A stretch of DNA of 64,000 bases from Diogma glabrata (Eukaryota > Arthropoda > Insecta > Diptera > Cylindrotomidae): positions 393,682,820 to 393,746,819 of the forward strand of contig OY856187.1 of the NCBI GenBank assembly GCA_963693315.1. The letters are read 5' to 3'. Shown one piece after another: positions 1-12,607 of this stretch (positions within the stretch are counted from its first letter, which is position 1; each line of letters begins with the position of its first letter). The notes beneath the pieces are model-generated. The model worked only from the letters and a program-made list of their open reading frames with translations, was not told the DNA's origin and did no database searches. The position numbers and the translations under genes are program-made.

Positions 1-717
1 TGAAACTTTTTTCAAAATCCTAAAAATATTTCAAAACCTATAACAAATTCAAAAATTTCTGTGTTCAATTATATATACGTAAACAAACAGCTAGATTATT
101 TTTCCAAAAAATTATCTAAAAAAATAAATGAAATCGTTTTTTTGACACAGTTGACAATATCTTTTTGACAAACTTCATGTCAAACAAATAATTAATTTCA
201 TTTTTTTCCAAAAAATTGGATAAAAAAATAAATAAAGATCTTTCTTTTGACACACTTGACAACATTTTTTTGACAAACATATAATGCAAAAATCTAAATT
301 TTGGTCTCACATACCAATCCCGACCATCAATTAAAGATTTCTCCAAATTCAATGCTCCTACACGTAATCACTTAAACGGAAAGTTTTTTAAGCAAAAAAT
401 ATGCAAATTTCCTTGTTTTGACATACTTAACGATTTTTTTGACACACTGCCGGTACAGTTATCGAACACATCGTCCTTCCGGCTCTTCCATTGAGTAAGC
501 CCATTTTTAGAAACCAAAAATTTTGAAATCCGCAGAGCGGTTTTCTTGATTTCGTAGGTTGTGACAGCCGACTGGCCGACCAGCATACAGACATACATTT
601 TTTTGACTTTTTTAGAATCAGTAGGTCCTAAATCGTCGAGAAATGCCAAAAAAGTGGGGTAAGAATTTTACTTTTAGCTCATGAATGTAATACTTAGATA
701 TTTCAGACCAAAGTAAA
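1..717 (+). repeat. Interspersed repeat family A, copy 1 (5'-truncated by window edge)
   Basis: This copy has the ordered blocks shared by all family A copies. They are an A-rich tract of repeated 'caaaaattcaaac'-like phrases, then several 'gacacacttgacaac' / 'tttgacaaac' phrases, then 'acatcgtcctt', then a 'gaatcagtaggtcc' block, and finally 'tttcagaccaaagtaa'. No coding potential is convincing; short ORFs here are accidental. The same blocks recur at about 718-1335, 10190-11230, 20822-21600, 23147-24240 and, inverted, at 57655-57790 and 59834-61060. The transposon class is not recognised. Confidence 0.75.
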
Positions 718-1335
718 ATCTTTATTTTGACACACTTGACAACATTATTTTGACAAACTTATGATACCACAGTTTTCTATAATAATAATAAAATTTCATG
801 TCATACAAATAATTAATTTTATTTTTTTCCAAAAAATTGGGTAAAAAAGTAAATAAAAATTTTTCTTTTGACACACTTGGCAACATTTTTTTCACAAACA
901 TATAATGCAATAATCTAGTTTTCGATCTCACATACCAATCCCTACCATCAAGATTTCTCCAAATTCAATGTTTCTACTCGTAATCACTTAAAATGAACGT
1001 TTTTTAAGCCAAAAATATGAAAATCTGCTATTTTTGACAAACTTAATGATTTTTTTGACACACTTCCAGTACAGTTCTCAAACACAGCGTCCTTTCGGAC
1101 CTGTCCATAGAGTATACCTATTTTTAAGAACCAAAATTTTTAAAATCGCTCCAGTGGTTTTCTAGATTTCGTAGGTAATGACGGCCGACCGGCATACAGA
1201 CATAAATTTTTTTTTTTTGTTTTTTGAGAATCAATAGGTCCTAAAACGTCGAGAAATGCCAAAAAAAAGTGGGGGTAAGAATTTCACTTTTGGCTCATGA
1301 ATTTAATACTTAGGTCTTTCAGACCAAAGTAATAT
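718..1335 (+). repeat. Interspersed repeat family A, copy 2 (lacks 5' part)
   Basis: It restarts directly after the 3' end of copy 1 at a 'ttgacacacttgacaac' block and runs to 'ggtctttcagacc' followed by 'aaagtaat' near 1311-1330. It lacks the A-rich 5' block, so the pair looks like a tandem arrangement or a copy truncated against its neighbour. The terminal GGTCT-TTC-AGACC is a perfect small hairpin. Confidence 0.7.
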
Positions 1336-3600
1336 AAATACATTGCCGGAAAAAAGAAGCCTGATTGAATTGATTTTAAAAAATTCCAAATATTATAATA
1401 AAATCAAAAATTCCAACTTTCTTCAAAATCCAAAAATATTCAAGAGAATATTACAAAATAAACAATTCAAACTTTTCTCAAAAGTAATATAGTTTCATTG
1501 GACAAATAATATAAAACTTGTTTTTCATCGGTGTAGTCCAAACAAATTAAAATAGATATTTAAATAATGTTTAAATTTTTTATATTTGCAAACGTTTTCT
1601 GTTCTAAACAAGAACCATCATCAGGCAAAAAAATATAATATAATAAATCTAACAATTTAAGGAAAAAAGAGAAAAAAGCAAGAATTAAAATGCTATATAA
1701 AAAAAAAAATTATTTTCAAAAAAATTATACATAAATAATAAAGAAAAATATGATAATGTAAATTCTGATCCCGATACTTACAACAAAACTCAAAAAACGG
1801 TATGCATAAAAAAAAACCTTAAAAGTTTCGTAATTAAAACAATTTTCTTTGATAAACATAAAAACACAACATCATTAAAAATAAAAAAAAATTGATTTAA
1901 AAAAAATTTTCAAAAATCAAAATGTGTAATGGATAGCCTGGAAGAATGCTTGAACACAGTGTATTATAGTCTCTGATTCTTTAGTTGTCATTCGTGGTTA
2001 CCATAAGTAGCTTGTATTAGTTTTTTTTCCATCCATCATTAACAAGCACCTTTTTCGTATAGTCTCAGATTCATTAGTTGTCATTTTTTTTTATTAACTG
2101 GTACCGCTCGTAATAGTTTCTCACCCATCCACCATCAATCACCATATTTCTTATAATCTCCATAACCCATAGTTTTTTTATTTATCAAAAAATTTAACTA
2201 AATTTTCGTTAGCTGGAAAGACATATTTGAAAAGAATTGAACCAATTACACTAATTTTAAATATTAATTAATATAATATAATATTAATTAATTTGAATTA
2301 ATTAAAAATTTTCCTTAAATATTATCTATTTAAACATTAAAATTTAATGTTACAACCCACTAAAATTGACTCACGCTACGTTTCCATCCGATTATTTTCA
2401 CTATACTATTTGAATTTGGATTCTCCATATATTAACCGCTATTAAACGACAAAGTTTTCAAACCTCATAACAGCTGTGCGTGTTTGTCCAATCGTCAACA
2501 TACAAAGAATTACTATCTTGCTTTGTTAAACATTCGATTTATCTTTGTATGAATGTTTTGCTTCAAACAATCTTTCCGTTATGGAACTGAACTTCACTGT
2601 GCTGATATAGTAGATTGTAGTTTTGTAACACCATAACATCGATCGAACTTGCATTTAATTCATTTTAAATTCAATGATAAATGTTATTAATGTCTCGTAA
2701 ATGATTTGTTCGCAAAATTGTGTTGGAGAAATAATATCAAAAACCAAACAGTTTTGTGTAACTATAAAAAGTTCCTAACAATTAAATACAAAATGTGAAT
2801 CAATTGCCTTACATCAAACACTGTATTCGAGTTTTTTCGATGTTCAAATTTTGGGTATATAATGAACGACTGTAATGTTTTCACTCTCTTAGTCTGAAAT
2901 TATTAAATTAGTCTGTCAATTCTGTTGTAAAGATCGAACGATGAAGTTTTTTTTTGACTTCATGTTTTTTTTTAATAAGATTTAATTAGTGAAATTATTA
3001 ATTTATTTTTGTGAGTTTATCATTAACGAGTTATAATAGTTCAGTCTTCATTTTTAGTTTCGATCACTAGCTCAAATTGTTGTTAAAAATATTTATATGT
3101 TTGTGCCTATTAGTTTAAAGTAAAAATAATAAAAAAAAGTTTAGATATATGTTTGTACCATAAACCAACAGGGCGCAGATTTTTGTGTCCGGTTATAAAA
3201 AAATTTTAAAATTATAAATAATAGGAAAAAAATTACTATTCGTTTGTGCTGTTATAAAAGAAATAAAGAATATGAAAGAAATTACATCTACGTAGATCAG
3301 TCAGGTGAGTTTGATAGTGCAAATTAACAATTGTAACGGGAATCCAATTAGAAAAATTACATTACCTGTTCGGTTCGGCAACCGAAACAAAAATTTGCGC
3401 GTTCATTTAAAACAAGATTGTTCATATCAAGGCTAGAACCGCTAGTCTAGATTACTGGTTGAGGTACTGTCAAATTAAACTGTATAAACTGGTGTTCGTG
3501 AATGTAAATAAAATAAAAAAAATAAGAACTTATACATAGATATGCTACAAATGTATAATCTCTAAACATAATTCCTAATTAAGATACATACATAGTTTTT
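1336..3600. other. AT-rich stretch without recognisable gene
   Basis: This is AT-rich DNA with poly-A/T runs and no long ORF. Around 1950-2170 there are imperfect internal repeats of 'tagtctctgattctttagttgtcat'-like text (about 100-bp spacing). A TATA-like 'tatataa' lies at 2857-2863, with an initiator-like 'cttagtctg' about 30 bp downstream. A perfect splice-donor-like CAG|GTGAGT occurs near 3302. Together these could be an LTR or a promoter plus a non-coding first exon, but there is no second copy or ORF to confirm it. Confidence 0.4.
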
Positions 3601-5860
3601 AGGGTTCCGTTTTTTATACGGAACACTATTGGTGAGAGTAAAACGTATTTTTCACATTATATCGATTATCTCGTAAACTGTAAATGCTATGGACTTGAAA
3701 TTTGGCATGCGTATAAAACTAACCTGTCCACATGAAATGACGGATACAAATAAAACTAAAGTGGTTTTCGTATGGTTTACAGGGCTGAGATGTGAGACCT
3801 TTGAGAAAATACGTTTTTTTATAAATTCAAGTAGGGTATCATATGAAAGGGCTTTATTTCAGTATTCCATAAAAATTTATTTTGGAATTTTACACCTCAC
3901 CCTTTTTTGTATAATTTTGAATAATGACGTTTTTTTCGCGTTTTCTTGCCTCGATTAGCTCCGAACCTATCTGATCGAAAATTTTCAAATGTACTTGGAA
4001 TGATAGAAAAATTAGTACGTTTTTAATAAACAATATAAAAAAGTGTCATATTTCCATACTTAGATTTATTAAGGGGGTGGAAATGAGGAGGGGTAAAAAC
4101 ACTATTTAAAATGTGGTCAAGTGGGGTGTCGTTTGAAAGAGCACTTAATTTAAAAAACAAAGCAATTTTTTTTAGAATTTTGCGATGCCCAGGTTTTGAG
4201 TTATAGTAAAAAAAGTGCGAATTTAGACCGTTCCCCCCCCCCCTACGTTTCGACACTGATTGACAGAAAAATTTGTAAAAATTCACAGAGTTAGGAAATT
4301 GGCTAAATTTTGTAAGAAAACTATAGCGAAGTCTCCAATAATTATATTTCTGTGTGTTTAGAGGACCGGGGTAGAGGGGGTAAAAAAAAACTTTTTTTTA
4401 CCCAAGCGAGTGGGGTGTCATTTGAAAGAGCACCTAATTTGGAATTTGTTGCAGTTTTTTTTAGAATTTTGCGGTGCCCAGTTTTTGAGATATTGTCGAA
4501 AAAGTGCAAAGTCCAGACCGTTACCCCCCCCCCCCCCCCCCCTACGTTTCGACCCTGATTGACAGAAAAATTTGTAAAAATTCAGAGTTAGGAAATTGGC
4601 TAAATTTTGTAAGAAAACTATAGCGAAGTCTCCAATAATTATATTTCTGTGTGTTTAGGGGACCGGGGTAGAGGGGGTAAAAAAAAACTTTTTTTGACCC
4701 AAGCGAGTGGGGTGTCATTTGATAGAGCACCTAATTTGGAATTCGCTGCAATTTTTTTTAGAATTTTGCGGTGGCCAGTTTTTGAGTTATTGTCGAAAAA
4801 GTGCAAAGTGCAGACCGTTCCCCCCCATGCGTTTCGACACTGATTGACAGAAAAATTTGTAAAAATTCACAGAGTTAGGAAATTTGCTAAATTTTGTAAG
4901 AAAACTATAGCGAAGTCTCCAATAATTATATTTCTGTGTGTTTAGAGGACCGGGGTAGAGGGGGTAAAAAAAAACTTTTTTTTACCCAAGCGAGTGGGGT
5001 GTCATTTGAAAGAACATCTAATTTAAAATTCGTTGCAGTTTTTTTTAGAATTTTGCGTTGCCCAGTTTTTGAGTTACTGTTGAAAAAGTGCAAAATTCAG
5101 ACCGTCCCCCCTCCATACGTTTCGACACTAAATGACAGAAAAAATTGGAAAATTTCACAGAGTTAGGAAATTTGGTAAGTTTTGTATGAAAACTACAGCA
5201 CAGTTTTTGAGTTATGGATAAGAAAGGGCTAAATTCAGATCGTGCCGCTGCCTACCTTTCGACGATGACTGACTGAAAAATTTGAAAATATTTACAGAGA
5301 CAGGAATATTGGTAAATTTTGAATGAAAATCATATCGAAGACTTATATTTCTGTGTGTTTATGGGATGGGTGTGGGGAGGGAAAAAAACCATTTTTGACC
5401 CAAATGAGTGGGGTGTCATATGAAAGAGCACTTAATTTAAGAAATGTTACAATTTTTTTAGAATTTTGCAATGCAGAATTTTTGTGTTATTAAAAAAAAA
5501 ATATTTTTAGTATGTAGCCTTTCCACACCCCTAAATTTCAACACTCGATTGACCGAAAAAATAATCAAATTTAATCCATTTACAAGCTGGTGTAATTGAA
5601 TCTTTTTTAAGTTACCAAAAACATCTATGGATAATATTTAACCTGAATTAACATTTTTTTTGCCATTTTTGATCAATGTAGATTTGATTGTAATTTACTA
5701 TTGACATTTACAATTTAACATTTATTTTGTTATGTGTCTATGGTCTGAAAATATAAGGACATTACAACACAACTTTTTGTTAATAATTTTTGATATTGTG
5801 TTCTTTTACATTCACGGAACCCTTGACGAGCGAATTTTATTCGCACTTGTCTGACTTTTT
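3601..5860. repeat. Repetitive element with AGGGTTCCGT / ACGGAACCCT ends
   Basis: The left end 'agggttccgt' (3601) is inverted as 'acggaaccct' (about 5814-5823). After that come 'gacgagcgaa' and the small hairpin GCGAA-TTTTA-TTCGC, then 'cacttgtctgac'. A very similar right-end phrase (acggaaccct, then a short hairpin, then cgcacttg) is widespread in insect repeats, which is recalled family knowledge and not something searched here. There is no credible transposase. Inside is a tandem array of about 290-bp units, annotated separately. Confidence 0.6.
4055..5560. repeat. Tandem array of ~290-bp units
   Basis: The anchor 'tgtgtgttta' recurs at 4351, 4648, 4935 and 5352, with a more degenerate unit before the first. 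Spacings of 297 and 287 bp define the unit; the last interval (417 bp) is degenerate. Each unit carries 'accggggtagagggggt', 'gagtggggtgtcattt' and a C-run before 'tacgtttcgac'. The C-run is 19 bases long at 4524-4542. Small repeated ORFs starting 'MCLEDRGRGG' are by-products of the repetition and are not genes. Confidence 0.8.
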
Positions 5861-6094
5861 TTTTGTTGCTCTCGAACTTAAGGAAATTATACTGTTAATA
5901 CAAATATATGTCCTCGTATTTTTTTTTAAAACGTTTGATTGATATATTAAATTTCTGTCATCAATGCAATTCTGTATTTTATTGGAACTGTAAAATAAAC
6001 TGATTCGGCGATTAGTCATAAGCGTTACGGCAATTTAATTTTGGTGTACGAAAACTCCGCGAGTGGATATATTTCAACGAATTATTTAACTTCG

Positions 6095-6420
6095 TCTTGG
6101 TACAATTTATTACATTTTTTTTTGGATTTCAACGCATACGGCAACAATTACCTTTCAACGTATTGCTCCACCATCATTGATACAAATTATTACCGTTCTA
6201 TTTCCACGAATAATTTAACTAGTATTGGTACAATTTAGTACATTTTTTGGATTTCAACGCATACGGCAACAATTACCTTTCAACGTATTGCTCCACAATC
6301 ATTGATACAAATTATTCCAGTTCTACTTCAACGAATAATTTGACTATTATTGGTATAAATTATTACATTTTTGATTTCAACGCATCCTGCAACAATTACA
6401 TTTCAACGCATTCGGCTGTA
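6095..6420. repeat. Degenerate ~125-bp minisatellite
   Basis: About two and a half units contain 'atttcaacgcatacggcaac', 'ttcaacgtattgctcca' and 'aatttaact'. The last unit is diverged. The common core 'ttcaacg' is shared with the 75-bp array downstream, so both look like products of one evolving satellite. Confidence 0.75.
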
Positions 6421-6491
6421 ACTGCTGTAATTGTTACCATACTCACCTGTGATTATAAATTGATTCGTCGCTTATGTTTACAATCCGATCC

Positions 6492-6840
6492 AACGTTTCT
6501 ACTTAACATTTTATTCAACGTTTATAAGTACAAAATTATTCAACGCTGATGACGGCAAGGTTAATTAACGTTTCTACTTACCATTTTATTCAACGTTTAT
6601 AAGTACAAAATTATTCAACGCTGATGACGGCAAGGTTATTTAACGTTTCTACTTATCATTTTATTCAACGTTTATAAATACAAAATTATTCAACGCTGAG
6701 GATTGCAAGTTTATTTAACGTTTCTACTTATCATTTTATTCAACGTTTATAAATACAAAATTATTCAACGCTGATGATTGCAAGTTTATTTAACGTTTCT
6801 ACTTACCATTTTATTCAACGTTTATAAGTACAAAATTATG
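6492..6840. repeat. 75-bp minisatellite, exact period
   Basis: The phrase 'aacgtttctactta' starts at 6492, 6567, 6642, 6717 and 6792, a constant 75-bp spacing over about 4.6 units. Substitutions are few (for example gacggcaagg versus gattgcaagt). The array passes directly into the (TG)n tract after 'ataagtacaaaattatg'. Confidence 0.9.
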
Positions 6841-6847
6841 TGTGAAT

Positions 6848-7620
<773 letters not shown>

Positions 7621-7978
7621 CGTATTTGAGCGAGCAAGGGGGTTGAACGTGCCGACCGTGGTTCTTTCGTAGAAGGGGGTCGCCAGAGTCTCATTTTCGC
7701 ACTTGTATTTGTTTCCATTTCTGATCTATTTTGTAAATTGCGTACATTTCTGCATTTGTGCTGAAGCAGCAGGTTTATACTCTCTCCTATCCACGATGAT
7801 TGAGACTAAGTCGAACGGCAATACAACAAAACTAGGTACGCATCCTGCTAAGCCACTCCCATTATCATCTTGAGAGGCACTTCATTGCAAATGATATAAA
7901 AAACTAAGGAACCAAAAATTCTAAATAATTGAAATAAACGAAAGGTATCCATTGTCTAAATAAATACATTCAGATTGT

Positions 7979-8212
7979 TTATTCTATTGTTACTGAAATC
8001 TTTCTTTTTAATGAAACAGATTGAAAACATAATATTTCAGGATGCTCCCAATCTATTTCATGATTTTTGGTGAGAACATGATCACATAAAGCACTATGTG
8101 ATTTGTTACCTCGGGAAATATGGTATTTGTGACCTTTCATTCTATTGACCAAATATTGTTTAGTTTCACCGATATAAGACAATCCACAATTGACATCCGC
8201 ACAATTAGACTT
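7979..8212 (-). pseudogene. GIY-YIG endonuclease domain of Penelope-like element
   Basis: Translation gives a Cys-rich lead (CADVNCG) followed by SYIGETKQYLVNRMKGH, HALCDH-type spacing and the NHEIDWE motif. These are the YIG core, the conserved Arg and the His/Asn/Glu region of GIY-YIG domains in Penelope-like elements. The reading frame is open to the stop at 7979. Upstream continuity with the RT is destroyed by the insertion that begins at 8212/8214. The family role is DNA nicking at the target during retrotransposition. Confidence 0.85.
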
Positions 8213-8213
8213 A

Positions 8214-8713
8214 CTAGGAGGGCCCGGCGTGCTTCGCTACGCTTATAAATAAAGTTTTTGCGTAGACCACGCTTATAAATAAAGTTTTTGCGTAGACATT
8301 TTGTTGACGTAGAAGCAATGATTTCAAAAAGTGATAGTTAGAAATGCTAGCATATAATTTTTAATTTTTCTTTTTAAATATATTAATGAAAAATAATCAG
8401 AACTCTAGCTGATCAGTTCGGATATATGACAAATTAGCGATCAAATAAGTTAGAGATCAAATAAGCTTACTTGAAAACTTATTTGATCGCTAATTTGTCA
8501 TATATCCGAACTGATCAGTTAGAGTTCTGATTATTTTTCATTCATATATTTAAAAAGAAAAATTAAAAATTATATGCTAGCATTTCTAACTATCACTTTT
8601 TGAAATCATTGCTTCTACGTCAACAAAATGTCTACGCAAAAACTTTATTTATAAGCGTGGTCTACGCAAAAACTTTATTTATAAGCGTAGCGAAGCACGC
8701 CGGGCCCTCCTAG
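8214..8713. mobile_element. 500-bp palindromic (fold-back) MITE with TA duplication
   Basis: Two arms of about 237 bp are near-perfect reverse complements around a central loop of about 25 bp near 8463. Ends read CTAGGAGGGCCCGGCGTGCT and its inverse, flanked by TA on both sides (8212-8213 and 8714-8715). There is no coding capacity. The TA duplication suggests mobilisation by a Tc1/mariner-type transposase, which is inference. Arms differ at only a few positions, so the palindrome is recent or homogenised. Confidence 0.92.
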
Positions 8714-8715
8714 TA

Positions 8716-9300
8716 TCAATAAACAAAATAATCGAAATAATATCGAAAACCTTCCATGTACAAAGACAAAAGACGACTGAAATAAAATACACTGAAATTT
8801 TATTAGAACGCATACAATACGTTTATTACTACCCACTACCAAAGAAAATATAAAAAAATAATACGATAACACGATCTAACTCAAAACCTATCTCACGCAT
8901 AAGAAAAACTTCGAAATGAAATTACGTTTCGAAATGAAATAAATGTACGTTTATTCACTTCTAAAGAAATAAATAAACTGAGAAAAAAGAAATATAAAAA
9001 ATAAAATAAATTTTTAAGTTTCGTTTTTGTTGTTCGATAGCTAATATATAAAAAAGAAAATATAAAAAAATAAAATTAATTTTTAATTTCGTTTTTGTAT
9101 GTATGCAAACTTATAATGCATATGTATATAAAAAGTTTTTAGTATATAATAACTTTTTTATTTATGATCCGAAAAATCCCAATCCCAATCCCAGACCTAA
9201 GTTACAGTAATATCAGTTAGCACTGAAAATTTGAAATCAATCAAAATTCGAATAAAAAAGCCTTGGGCTCCACAAAATTTTGCGTTAGCGTATTAATATA
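8716..9300. other. AT-rich insert between the two halves of the Penelope-like element
   Basis: No gene. Two imperfect direct repeats of about 60 bp are visible near 8990-9050 and 9050-9115 (both with 'aaaatataaaaaataaaat' followed by 'tttcgttttt'). Because RT sequence resumes at about 9300, this tract and the palindrome together form the insertion that split the retroelement, or mark a deletion with filler. Confidence 0.5.
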
Positions 9301-10105
9301 TAAGATAAACTAAATTAGAAAGATGTTCAAAAGGAATGGAATCTTTTAAACGTGTGAAAAATACGATTACGTAACGTGTTACAAGGTTTTCCTACAGCTT
9401 TGACATTATATTTAGAAAGTTCAAAATCTAAATTTTCAAATAAACCTTTAATATATGGAAGAGATACATATTTTATTATTGAATTATCGTAATTATTAGT
9501 AGTTGTAATTAAATTTCTATTAAGTTTTAAATAAGTACGATTAATATGGTGATCAATAAAATAATTAGGATAGTTATTTTCAAGAAGAGTCCTTTTTAAT
9601 AAATCAAAACTTTTTTGATGAAACGAAAAATGAGATAATTTTAAAATTTTTTCAGATAAAATCGTTACGGTATTTATTTTATAAGAAATAGGTAAAGAAG
9701 AAATATAATTTAGATAACGACCAGACCAAGTTGGTTTTAGAAACCAATCTGCTATTAACATCACATTTAATCATCACATTTAACCACTAAAGTGTCTAAA
9801 AAAAAAAATTTTGTTTCCACTCTCAATTTCAATTGTGAATTTAAGTCGTGGATGAAAATCATTAAATTTTTCAAGAAAAGAGTCAATTAAGTTACAAGGA
9901 ATTGAAGTTAGTATATCATCAACATAGCGAAAATATAAAGGAGGAGTAAAATTAAGAGATTCAATAATTTTTGTTTCTAAATATTCCATAACTAAATTAG
10001 CTAAAACAGGACTTGCTGGAGAACCCATTGGTGAACCAAAAATTTGTTGATAGAAATGATTATCATAAGAAAAATAACAATGGTTGCAAATAAAGCCTTG
10101 AAAAA
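9300..10105 (-). pseudogene. Penelope-like reverse transcriptase fragment
   Basis: In order, the translation shows FGSPMGSPASP, YFRYVDDI (catalytic YVDD), a FHPRLKFTIE block, a DWFLKPTWSGRYLNY block and a final LKDSIP block. All are characteristic of Penelope-type RTs. The frame breaks near 9765-9800, where a 13-bp tandem duplication (ttaaatgtgatga, then ttaaatgtgatgt) and a long A/T homopolymer sit. It breaks again near 9345. The palm domain start and everything N-terminal to it are missing past 10105. Confidence 0.85.
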
Positions 10106-10189
10106 TAACAAATAGTATTTTTTAATTAATATTAAAAATTTTTAATTAATAAAAAAAAAAATTTTGACCTAGAATCTGGAACTCTGGAA

Positions 10190-11230
10190 AAAAGAGACTA
10201 AAATAAAACACAAAAATTATAACAAAATCAAAAACTGAAACTTTTTCAAAATTCTAAGCAATCCGAATTTTGAAAAAGTTTAAACGCTATAAAAATAAAA
10301 CATTAAAATAAACAGGTCGATAAAGACAGAAGCTCTTTTTTAAAGAAAAAAATAATTTTTGGAATATTTTTAAATTTTGAAAAAAAATTTAAATTTTTGA
10401 TTTTATGATAATTTTTAAAAATTTTAGGATTTTTGAAAAAAGTTTGAATTGTTTATTTTTTAATATTCTCTTAAATATTTTTGGATTTTGAAAAAAGTTG
10501 GAATTATTGATTATTACAAAATTATTACAAAATCAAAAATTGAAACTATTTTCAAAATTCTAAAGATATTGCAAAAATCAAAACAAAATAAAAACTTCTA
10601 AAAATATTTCAAAACTTATAATAAATTAAACTTTTTTCAAAATTCTAAAAATATTCCAAAAATTAATCAAATATCATAGATTGAAATTTCAAAATTCTAA
10701 AAATATTGCTAAAATTATAACATAATCAAAAATTCAAACTTATTTTCCAACTGTTCCTGTTATTCAGAAGTCGTGGAATCACACAAAAGAAATATCTTTC
10801 TCATAATTACATTTTTTTTAAAACCGACATTTAATCTGCAACAACTTGATATTTCCCAATTCTTCCTATAAGTTGGGAGGAGTTGGAACTTAATACAAAC
10901 ATGTTCAAATACATTTCAAGTCATACAAATAATTACATACTTAATTTTATTTTTTTGCAAAAAATTGGGTTAAAAAATAAATGAAAATCATCCTTTTGAC
11001 ACACTTGACAGTATTTTTTGACACACTTACAATACAATAATCAAGGTTCTGGTCCCACATACCAATACCAACCATCAAGATTTCTCCACATTCAATGTTA
11101 CTACTCGTAATCAGTTAGAATGAACGATTTTTTAAGCCAAAAATATGCTCATTTTCGTGTTCTGACACACTTCATGATTTTTTGACAAACACTTGACACA
11201 CGCTTGCTTTCGCCAATACAAATTTCGTCA
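10190..11230 (+). repeat. Interspersed repeat family A, diverged copy
   Basis: A long A-rich tract of 'caaaattctaaaaatatt'-like phrases (10200-10760) is followed by 'tttgacacacttgacagtat' blocks (10990-11215). It lacks the 'gaatcagtaggtcc' 3' block, so it is 3'-truncated. No gene. Confidence 0.65.
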
Positions 11231-12590
11231 ATACTAAACATACTGTAATAAACTTCGTCCAGAATGGGTTAATTTACTCATAAATAACCAATACATTCGG
11301 CAAAGATGAATTAAAAAGTTAACTCCTTTTAACTAATACAATTTGCTAAATTAATGTAAATTAAATTTCTTATACAAATGTTTACAGGAAAAGGAGTGTT
11401 CATAAGCAACTATAATAAAATAAAATAACTTAAATTAAATTAATTAACACTTTAAAAATAATTGAAAAACCTAAAGAAAAAAATATTTGTACTTCTATCT
11501 TGTCAATATTATTTATTGTTTATTTTTATTAAACATCATAACAGTATTATTCATGGTAGGTGAATTCTTGTATGATGTTTATTTTGTACTAAAAAGTATT
11601 GCATTCTTCGTAGATTGTTATAACATACAGGAATTCATCTACAATCGAAAATTCGAAAATGAAAAATCATTTTTTTTATTAACTTTGTAACTTAGATTTT
11701 GTATTATAAATTCAATTATATTTGTGATTTCATATTAAGCAAACGTGTACAAAATATAAAATTAAAATTAAATAAAAGGATTTAAATTTATCGTGGCCTA
11801 TTGTTTCTAGAAACAACTACAGTGAGTACCAGAAGATTCTGCTTATTTGTTTTTTAATATAAATAAGCGCACAAAATATCAGATGGTGAGTTTTAATTTT
11901 GCAATTGAAAGTGTGTTACAAATATTCGCAAGTATAAGGAATAATCGGGTGGTACTTGAGCCTGGGTACTAATAGTGAAAGAATTTGAGCCTAGTGGAAT
12001 AGTAAATACAGATATTACGATTCCGACTCTCATTGATTCAAATTGTGGAAAGCGGTGAAATTTATTGTACACAAATTGGAGACCCTGGAATTTATTGTAA
12101 TTAAAATCGGAAGTTGCTGTAACTGGTTGATAAATATAGTTTGAGATTTTGTTAACTAAAGATCTGTCTTTTACTGTCGTATTTGCTCAATAATCGAAAA
12201 GGACCAACGAAGAGTCGTTACAATACCACATGTTTTAAGCATTTTCAAAAAAAACTATCAAACATGCGCAGTTTCAAAAGAATAGCCCTATAGTATTATT
12301 CAAAAAACGTAGAAAAATCTGTTTGGAATCCTAAAATTTAATCTTCAAAATATGATAGCACATAATATATTATCTATGTAAACCAAAAGAAATTACTAAA
12401 ATGCATGCCGGCGAAACTGATTTCAAAGCAATAAATAAAAAATTCAGAATTTAGTTTTTTCATTCGTTCCACACATACAAAATTTTGATTTTTCAAAAAA
12501 TCCACAAATAAACGTACATTTTCAAACGAATTACCCAATTAACATATACTGCTGACACTTAACATTTTAATTTACAAAAGTTTTATCTGT
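11231..12590. other. AT-rich stretch, no gene recognised
   Basis: No convincing coding sequence. The ORF of 67 codons at 11487-11690 is hydrophobic and low complexity and has no recognisable relative. A short palindrome occurs near 11848-11880 (gcttatttg ... ataagcgc). The block 11810-12240 has more balanced composition than its surroundings and could be an old LTR or UTR, but no second copy was found. Confidence 0.4.
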
Positions 12591-12607
12591 GAGGAGAGTA
12601 CACCCTG

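Larger units (their letters stand above)
7979..10105 (-). mobile_element. Penelope-like element, 5'-truncated and interrupted
   Basis: On the minus strand a Penelope-type RT (10105 to about 9300) is followed by a GIY-YIG endonuclease domain (about 8212 to 7979), the domain order known for Penelope-like elements. The two halves are separated by about 1.1 kb of unrelated DNA that includes a 500-bp palindromic MITE. The RT is frameshifted and the N-terminal half is missing, so the copy is dead. Confidence 0.85.

Noticed and set aside
2850..3310. Promoter plus first exon of a host gene (TATA at 2857, donor at 3302)
   Set aside because: Signals are individually plausible, but no coding exon follows and no duplicate supports an LTR. 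The evidence is too thin for a separate feature.
4352..5166. Three similar ORFs starting MCLEDRGRGGKKKLF
   Set aside because: They are the same frame of each ~290-bp tandem unit, short and without start context or conservation beyond the DNA repeat.
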